NCBI GenBank assembly: GCA_947487925.1
Contig: CANLCA010000125.1
Span: 1-7,498, forward strand
Origin: Verrucomicrobiales bacterium
GTDB lineage: Bacteria > Verrucomicrobiota > Verrucomicrobiia > Limisphaerales > F1-80-MAGS106
Length of the DNA: 7,498 nucleotides
Reading direction: 5' to 3'
In this document: piece after piece, positions 1 to 5,022 of the stretch
How the letters are laid out: each line of letters opens with the position of its first letter
Position numbering within the stretch: position 1 is the first letter of the stretch
The notes under the pieces: generated by a model
Told to the model about the DNA's origin: nothing
What the model saw: only the letters and a program-made list of their open reading frames with translations
Database searches by the model: none
Position numbers and translations under genes: made by a program

Positions 1-177
1 AAGTTTGGGCCTAGGCTTTCTGACGCCATCGGCGGAAACACCGTGGCTTGAAACTGTGATCGGAAAGAGGCGCCTCTCCTCCAACACCCGGAGCGCCGCA
101 GCCTGGCTGTCAGCCTCGAGCACTCCGCTTGTCTTCTGGCCCGTTTCGGTCCGCGCCGTGTAACGGTAGCTGTTCAT
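1..177 (-). CDS. gspF: GspF/PilC family inner-membrane protein, N-terminal fragment (3' end beyond window)
   Basis: I translated the minus strand from the ATG at 177 and found an open frame of 59 codons running off the window edge. It begins MNSYRYTARTETGQ and continues with SGVLEADSQAAALRVLEERR and LFPITV. This pattern (Y-x-A-x-x-x-x-G, then G-x-L-E-A-D, then A-x-x-x-L, then L-F-P) is the characteristic cytoplasmic start of GspF/PilC polytopic proteins, which form the inner-membrane platform of type II secretion systems and type IV pili and contact the assembly ATPase. The family is normally about 400 residues, so about 85% is missing here, including both T2SSF domains and all membrane segments. 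It starts five bases after the gspE stop (TAG, GTTTT, ATG), and the AGG spanning that stop may act as a weak ribosome binding site. The GspE-then-GspF order is the usual one. GspF and PilC cannot be told apart from this fragment. Confidence 0.9.
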   Translation of the reverse strand, partial: MNSYRYTARTETGQKTSGVLEADSQAAALRVLEERRLFPITVSSHGVSADGVRKPRPKL

Positions 178-182
178 AAAAC

Positions 183-1847
183 CTACACCGCCGTGCAGTT
201 CAAGACTTCTTCAACCGTGGTGATTCCCTGACGCACCTTAAGCCAACCATCCTCCCGCAACAGTCGCAGTCCGTGCCGGCGAGCCGTGGAGTTGATCTCG
301 TGCAAGGGAGCCCTGTCGATCACCATCTGGGCAAGCTGGTCGTTCATCACCATCAACTCGTAAAGCCCGGAGCGCCCCCGGAACCCAGTGTTGCGGCAGT
401 TTGAGCAACCCGTTCCCCGATGGAGAAGCCCCCCCTCGTCAAGTTGGAAATCTCTCGGCAGTTTCTCCCGGATCGGAGCTACCGGGGCCTTGCACTTCGG
501 ACAAATCTTTCTGACCAACCGCTGAGCCATGCTTCCTATCAGCGTGCTGCCAACCAGGTACGGCTCCACTCCCATGTCAATCAAGCGCAAAGGCGCCGAA
601 GCAGAATCGTTGGTGTGCAAGGTGGACAAAACTAGGTGGCCTGTCAACGACGCCTGGGTCGCCGCCCGCGCGGTCTCCAAATCACGAATCTCCCCTATCA
701 TGACCACGTCCGGATCGTGACGCAGAATGGCCCGCAAACCACGTTCAAAAGTCATGCCCACTTGGGCGTCCACGGGGATCTGGTTCACCCCGTGAAGGTG
801 ATACTCAACGGGGTCCTCCACTGTCAGCACCTTCAGCTCGGGGCCCACGATGGCGTTTAAAGCGGAATAAAGCGTGGTGGTCTTGCCGCTCCCGGTGGGC
901 CCAGTCACAAGAATGATCCCGTGCGGACGATCGACCAACGCCTTGAACTGGGAGTGCGTCGCTTCATCCATGCCGATCTCCGGCAGCGTGAAAAGCACAT
1001 TGGCCTTGTCCAGCAATCGCATCACAACGCCTTCCCCATACAACATCGGAATCACGCTCACGCGCACATCGATCTGGCGGCCCCCTATCTGAAACTTGAT
1101 CCGCCCGTCCTGCGGAACCCGCCTCTCGGCAATGTTCAAGTTGGCCAGGATCTTGATGCGGCTGATAATCGCCGCCTGGAACCGGTGGATCTGGGGCGGG
1201 ACGGATGCCTGTTGCAGCACGCCATCAATGCGATAGCGGATCGACAGTTGGGTCTCGTAGGGTTCGATATGAATATCGCTCGCCCGTTCGCTCACGGCCT
1301 CCAAGATGATCTCATTCACCAGCTTGATCACACTGGCCTCTTGCGCCATCTCCAAAAGATCGTCGCTCGCCTCCGGCCCGCTCCTGAGCTCCTTGTCATC
1401 CCCCACCAATTCGTCTAGAGTATCCCCTCCGAGCCCGTAATGAGTCTTGATCACCTTCTCGATGTCCGCTCGTGTGGCCAAAACTGGCTGGATCTCAAGC
1501 CCCGTCGTCAACCGGATGTCATCAAAAGCGTAGAGGTCGAACGGATCGCACGTCGCCACCCGCAAGACCTTGTCCACTTTCGAGATGGGCACCAATCGCT
1601 TCCGGTAAACCACCTTTGCTGGAAGTGCCCGAAGCACCTCGGAGTCGATGATGATGTCTTCCAGATCCGCGATGGGCAAATCCAGTTGCTCGGACATTGC
1701 GGCAAGCACTTGTCGCTCGGTCAAAAGTCCGAGTTGCACAATCGCTCGATCGATCCGAAGCCCCTCCGCCTTGTGGAGGATCAGAGCTTCCCCAAGCTGC
1801 AAATTGCTCAGCAGGCCTTTGGCGACCAGAATCTCTGTAAACGTCAT
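183..1847 (-). CDS. gspE: Type II secretion / type IV pilus assembly ATPase (GspE/PilB family)
   Basis: This 554-residue protein is a hexameric cytoplasmic ATPase that powers pseudopilus or pilus assembly. Residues about 5-135 form the T2SSE N-terminal (MshEN-like) domain. The second N-terminal lobe includes SDIHIEPYE (190-198) and RRVPQDGRI (242-250). The catalytic core has a Walker A motif GPTGSGKTTT (316-325), an Asp box LTVEDPVEYH (341-350), a Walker B region DPDVVMIGEIRD (378-389) and a His box GHLVLSTLHTND (403-414). Four cysteines in two pairs, CPKC (449-452) and CSNC (481-484), make the usual zinc site of GspE/PilB and argue against a PilT-type retraction ATPase. All catalytic motifs are intact and the length is normal. 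The ATG lies three bases after the stop of the PPC gene with no clear Shine-Dalgarno, so translation probably depends on coupling. The GspE versus PilB assignment is uncertain because no secretin or pilin gene is visible. Confidence 0.95.
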   Translation of the reverse strand: MTFTEILVAKGLLSNLQLGEALILHKAEGLRIDRAIVQLGLLTERQVLAAMSEQLDLPIADLEDIIIDSEVLRALPAKVVYRKRLVPISKVDKVLRVATCDPFDLYAFDDIRLTTGLEIQPVLATRADIEKVIKTHYGLGGDTLDELVGDDKELRSGPEASDDLLEMAQEASVIKLVNEIILEAVSERASDIHIEPYETQLSIRYRIDGVLQQASVPPQIHRFQAAIISRIKILANLNIAERRVPQDGRIKFQIGGRQIDVRVSVIPMLYGEGVVMRLLDKANVLFTLPEIGMDEATHSQFKALVDRPHGIILVTGPTGSGKTTTLYSALNAIVGPELKVLTVEDPVEYHLHGVNQIPVDAQVGMTFERGLRAILRHDPDVVMIGEIRDLETARAATQASLTGHLVLSTLHTNDSASAPLRLIDMGVEPYLVGSTLIGSMAQRLVRKICPKCKAPVAPIREKLPRDFQLDEGGLLHRGTGCSNCRNTGFRGRSGLYELMVMNDQLAQMVIDRAPLHEINSTARRHGLRLLREDGWLKVRQGITTVEEVLNCTAV

Positions 1848-1850
1848 AAC

Positions 1851-3608
1851 TTACTTTTTGGGAGGCGCTTCTACCGGCTTTGGCAACACGCTCAGCCAAA
1901 GATGGGGCGTCTCGGGAATTACAAGGTCCAGGAAACCTCCCGGCACGCCATTGTTCACACTGGTGCTGATCAACTCGTCAAAGACCTGGATCTCAGGCCC
2001 GGACGGCGGCCTCAAAACCAGGGCGAATGAGCCATTCCACAAGGTTGCGCCCTCGGGCGCCGTCAACCGCATCACAGCCTCCTTCGCCTTCTCTCCAACC
2101 TCCACCGGAGTCGCCCCCAACCCTTCTGGCAACCCGGTCGCCTGCAGGACGTAAGGGCATTCGAAACCGTTCCTCCGCTCAATGATGACCTTGATCTCGT
2201 TGGTCTTGCCAGCAACAATGGAAAAAGTGTTGTCCGCGACGGTAGCTCTCACCGAGGGTTTTGGCGTCCCGATTGAGAGATGATAAAGAAAATCGCCCCC
2301 ACCGCGGCCGGTCAAACTGCCCAGGACTGCCGTGTAGTCACCTTCCGCGGGAACGGTCCAATCGATTCGCGGATCCCCCCATCCCCCGCCGTCGTCGTCC
2401 CGAGCGAGTTCTTTCCCTTGCCCATCTAAAACCCTGAGCGACGAGTCTAAAGGAAAGCCAAACCACCCTGAGCGCGCGACGAATTCGATCCTGGACCCCT
2501 TTTTGGCGTTGAACCGGTATCGATCTTCCTCCCCGGGAACTGAAACACAACCCGAGATTCCGCAAGGCACCGTCACATCCCTCACCCCTGAAGCATCGTT
2601 CTTCAAAGCGGCCTCGAGGATTTGGGGGTCTTCGCTCAAACCCGCGCGGATGGGCGAAAGAAAGGCGCCTGACTCCACCCAACATTCCCCGTCCGTCGCC
2701 AGCGACTTGGGAGCGTCAAAATCGACCAGAATCGAGGACGCCCCACCAGGGAAGTTCCACCCGAAAGCCTGGAGCTCCTGGCGTTGGCCCACTCGAGTCG
2801 CCAGAGGCATGGTATGGCTCGCAAAAGGCCCCGTGGTCAGCGCTAATCGGTAAACGTAGGCGCCCCCACCCGCAAAATTCACAGACGCCGTCGCGGGGTG
2901 TGGAAACGCCATGAGCTGCACCGTGTATGTGCCAGGCGAAACCGCCTTCCAGGCCAGGAACGGATCCAGACTCCGTGCATCGTGGTTGAAAGCAACCTGC
3001 CGCCCGGTGGCGTCCAGAATTCGCAGCAGACCATCCATTGGCGACGCGAGCCGGTAAGCGTCCAGCGACGCCACAAGCCATTGGCCGGCTTCCAAGGTCA
3101 CGGCGAAAGAGTCCACATCCCCATTTTTCTCAAGCCTTCCGTTGAGGGTGGCAGGCAGGGCGGGAACTGGCTGGGCGCGGGTCCAGTCATCGTTCGGCTC
3201 GCTCTCGGGGACTTCTCGTCGAGCCGTGACGACAAAAAAACGAAGCTCCGTCGCGCCTTCTTTGTTCGAGAAACGGACCAACCGTACCCCCAATGCGGCA
3301 TCTGGGGCAATCTCCACGTTGAATTTGCCCGCTTCCTTCTCGGGCCGAAACATCACTCCAGGAGAATCGATCCAGACATCCACCGGCCAAGGTTCGAATT
3401 TGCCCACAGCGAGCAAGCTGTTGGTCGTTCCGCGAGCTCCTCCGGCGGGAAAGAATTGCTCAAATTTTGGGGCTTCGGCGGCGATCTGAAAAGATGCCAC
3501 AATCAGGCCGAGACCCCACAACCAACCCACCACGCGATTGGAGATGAACGGCACAGCAGCCTCGCAGTTGCCGCTCATCCGTCGAAAGCGACGATCGCGA
3601 AAACTCAA
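1851..3608 (-). CDS. Exported protein with TIG-like N-terminus and two PPC (pre-peptidase C-terminal) domains
   Basis: Counting from the TTG start at 3608, the protein has 585 residues. A signal peptide is visible: a basic start, then a hydrophobic stretch VVGWLWGLGLIVASF (26-40) and a possible cleavage after AEA (46). Next comes a TIG/Ig-like segment (about 47-128) with FFPAGGARGTT (52-62) and PVDVWIDSPG (75-84). PPC domain 1 spans about 134-257, opening with ESEPNDDW and holding GDVDSFAV and GTYTVQL. PPC domain 2 spans about 348-447 with EDRYRF, the acidic loop DDDGGGWGD (404-412) and GDYTAVLG. A further beta-rich region closes the protein. No protease or other catalytic domain is present, although PPC domains classically accompany secreted peptidases. 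Four cysteines (309, 349, 354, 484) lie after the signal and could form disulfides. The TTG start is preferred over the ATG at 3578 because AAGGAG lies eight bases upstream of it. A structural or binding role outside the cytoplasm is inferred; the specific function is unknown. Confidence 0.88.
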   Translation of the reverse strand: MSFRDRRFRRMSGNCEAAVPFISNRVVGWLWGLGLIVASFQIAAEAPKFEQFFPAGGARGTTNSLLAVGKFEPWPVDVWIDSPGVMFRPEKEAGKFNVEIAPDAALGVRLVRFSNKEGATELRFFVVTARREVPESEPNDDWTRAQPVPALPATLNGRLEKNGDVDSFAVTLEAGQWLVASLDAYRLASPMDGLLRILDATGRQVAFNHDARSLDPFLAWKAVSPGTYTVQLMAFPHPATASVNFAGGGAYVYRLALTTGPFASHTMPLATRVGQRQELQAFGWNFPGGASSILVDFDAPKSLATDGECWVESGAFLSPIRAGLSEDPQILEAALKNDASGVRDVTVPCGISGCVSVPGEEDRYRFNAKKGSRIEFVARSGWFGFPLDSSLRVLDGQGKELARDDDGGGWGDPRIDWTVPAEGDYTAVLGSLTGRGGGDFLYHLSIGTPKPSVRATVADNTFSIVAGKTNEIKVIIERRNGFECPYVLQATGLPEGLGATPVEVGEKAKEAVMRLTAPEGATLWNGSFALVLRPPSGPEIQVFDELISTSVNNGVPGGFLDLVIPETPHLWLSVLPKPVEAPPKK

Positions 3609-4939
3609 ACGAAAAGCTCCTTGATCAGGCGGCCTCCGTTCACCAAGGGCACCGGGCGCCCTGTGTTGGTGTGCAGCACCTGGGCATGGTCTATCCCCAT
3701 TTTGGTGTAAAGCGATGCCGCGAAGTCCTCCGGCTTATAGACGTTATCAGAAGCATGGTATCCCTTGACATCCGTCGCTCCCACGACCTGCCCTCCTGGA
3801 ATACCAGCGCCCGCCATGAGCACGGACATGGCATGAGGCCAGTGATCCCGGCCTCCGTCCTTGTTCACCTTGGGTGTCCGCCCAAACTCGCCCAGAGCAA
3901 TCACCATGGTATTCTCAAGCAATCCACGCTCGCCAAGATCCTCGATCAGCGCGGCAAGGCCCTGGTCGAACTTGGTCATGAACTCCCCTTTCAATGTCTT
4001 GAAAATGTTCGTGTGATGATCCCAGCCGCCATAATAAACCGTCACAAAGGACACGCCCACCTCCACCAAACGCCTCGCCAGCAACATGCGCTGCCCCAAA
4101 TCGTTGCGACCATAGCGATCCCGCACTTTCCCGTCCTCCTGGCTGATGTCAAACGCCGCCTGCGCCTTGGGAGACGACACCAGATCGATGCCTTGTCGGT
4201 AATACTGATCGAACGTGACCGCCGGATCTTCAGCGAGGAGGTCTGTGTAACGCCTCATCTGGTCCAAGGATCGGCGTAGTTCCTGCCGCTTTGTGGAACG
4301 GCCCTCGCTGATGCCAGAAGGCAACACCACGTCTCGAACCTGAAAACCCTTGTCGTTCGGATTGCCTCCAATGGCAAACGGCGCGTGCTGGCCACCCAAA
4401 AAATTAGCGCCCCCGGACCGCGTCACACTCGGCATGGAAACGTAGGATGGCAACCCCTCCCGCACCCCCCGGGACCAGGAGACCGCAGACCCGAACGAGG
4501 GGTGGAAAGTGACAAAAGCGCCGCACGCCACTGGCGTGGGAGTGGGGGAACCCGTCATCATGTAATGATTTCCACCCCCATGGTTCGGATCCTTGTGGGC
4601 TATCGAACGAACGATCGTGACCTTGTCCGCGACACCCGCCAGCTTCGGGACCACTTCGCTGAAATGAATTCCCGGAACTTTCGTGGGCAAGGACTTGAAT
4701 TCACCACGAATCTCCGAAGGAGCTTCCGGCTTCGGATCGAAGCTCTCATAATGGGAGGGACCTCCATCCAGCCATACCAGGATGCAGTTGACGCCCTTTC
4801 CCGCCTTCCTGATCGCAGCGGGGCTCGCGGCCCGCAGCTGCAACAAGTCCGCGAAACCCAAACCCAGAGAACCACCAATGCCCAATTGGATAAAATCGCG
4901 GCGGCTCAGGCCTGCGCAGTGGCGTGTCATGGGTCTCAT
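3605..4939 (-). CDS. DUF1501 protein, Tat-exported, alkaline phosphatase/sulfatase-like fold
   Basis: This 444-residue protein opens with a twin-arginine signal: LSRRDFIQLG (11-20), then a glycine-rich hydrophobic stretch GIGGSLGLGFADLLQLRAA (20-38). Export of a folded, probably metal-loaded protein is therefore likely. The rest is a full-length DUF1501 domain, a family placed near the alkaline phosphatase/sulfatase superfamily. Visible conserved blocks are WLDGGPSHYESFDPKP (56-71), KDPNHGGGNHYMMTG (116-130), GGWDHHTN (304-311) and GEFGRTP (350-356) followed by GRDHWP (363-368). D58, D307-H308 and D365-H366 sit where metal ligands are expected, and S62 is a candidate counterpart of the superfamily nucleophile; these role assignments are inference. 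The substrate is unknown. A second ATG at 4930 (codon 4) would give nearly the same protein; neither has a strong ribosome binding site. DUF1501 genes commonly sit beside DUF1549/DUF1553 genes in PVC bacteria, as here. The stop TGA overlaps the next gene's start. Confidence 0.93.
   Translation of the reverse strand: MRPMTRHCAGLSRRDFIQLGIGGSLGLGFADLLQLRAASPAAIRKAGKGVNCILVWLDGGPSHYESFDPKPEAPSEIRGEFKSLPTKVPGIHFSEVVPKLAGVADKVTIVRSIAHKDPNHGGGNHYMMTGSPTPTPVACGAFVTFHPSFGSAVSWSRGVREGLPSYVSMPSVTRSGGANFLGGQHAPFAIGGNPNDKGFQVRDVVLPSGISEGRSTKRQELRRSLDQMRRYTDLLAEDPAVTFDQYYRQGIDLVSSPKAQAAFDISQEDGKVRDRYGRNDLGQRMLLARRLVEVGVSFVTVYYGGWDHHTNIFKTLKGEFMTKFDQGLAALIEDLGERGLLENTMVIALGEFGRTPKVNKDGGRDHWPHAMSVLMAGAGIPGGQVVGATDVKGYHASDNVYKPEDFAASLYTKMGIDHAQVLHTNTGRPVPLVNGGRLIKELFV
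3617..3622 (-). promoter_or_regulatory. Shine-Dalgarno site for the PPC-domain gene
   Basis: The minus strand reads AAGGAG here, followed by eight bases and then the TTG at 3608-3606. This near-perfect ribosome binding site lies inside the last codons of the DUF1501 gene and decides the start of the downstream gene in favour of TTG. The alternative ATG at 3578 has no comparable site. Confidence 0.7.
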
Positions 4940-4980
4940 AAGGCGGTTCGATTCCTGGCGATTTAGACTTTTTTCCCTCT

Positions 4981-5000
4981 GTCTCTCCGGGTCTCTACGG
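4981..5000. repeat. Two-copy 10-bp direct repeat in the gap between the DUF1549/DUF1553 and DUF1501 genes
   Basis: The plus strand reads GTCTCTCCGG followed directly by GTCTCTACGG, two 10-mers differing at one base. They lie in the only non-coding gap of the window (4940-5022, 83 bp), 42 to 61 bases upstream of the DUF1501 ATG, with an A-tract just downstream in the transcription direction. A ten-base period places both copies on the same DNA face, which is compatible with a tandem regulator site, but a chance repeat is also possible. I see no convincing promoter or hairpin terminator in the rest of the gap. Confidence 0.5.
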
Positions 5001-5022
5001 GCAAACTTTCGAATCTTCTTGG

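Noticed and set aside
921..2030. Two long plus-strand open frames (165 and 196 codons) antisense to gspE, the second also running into the end of the PPC gene.
   Set aside because: Both are covered on the minus strand by coding sequence, mostly a complete ATPase gene with intact Walker motifs; their products are low in recognisable structure and match no family I know.
2898..3710. A 270-codon open frame on the plus strand.
   Set aside because: It lies antisense across the PPC gene, its predicted protein is rich in His, Arg and Pro with no recognisable domain, and the minus-strand gene there has clear family features.
4945..4955. GGTTCGATTCC on the plus strand, matching the T-loop consensus of a tRNA gene.
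   Set aside because: The flanking bases (GGCGG and CCTGG around the loop) do not form a five-pair T stem, no matching acceptor, D or anticodon arms are present, and the upstream sequence is the coding start of the DUF1501 gene.
4940..5022. Possible internal promoter on the minus strand (TTGCCC as -35 and TCTAAA as -10).
   Set aside because: The two elements are about 31 bases apart, far from the usual 16-18, and no better pair is visible.
4940..5022. Possible terminator after the DUF1549/DUF1553 gene.
   Set aside because: No stable GC-rich hairpin followed by a T-run on the minus strand can be drawn; the run present on that strand is of A.
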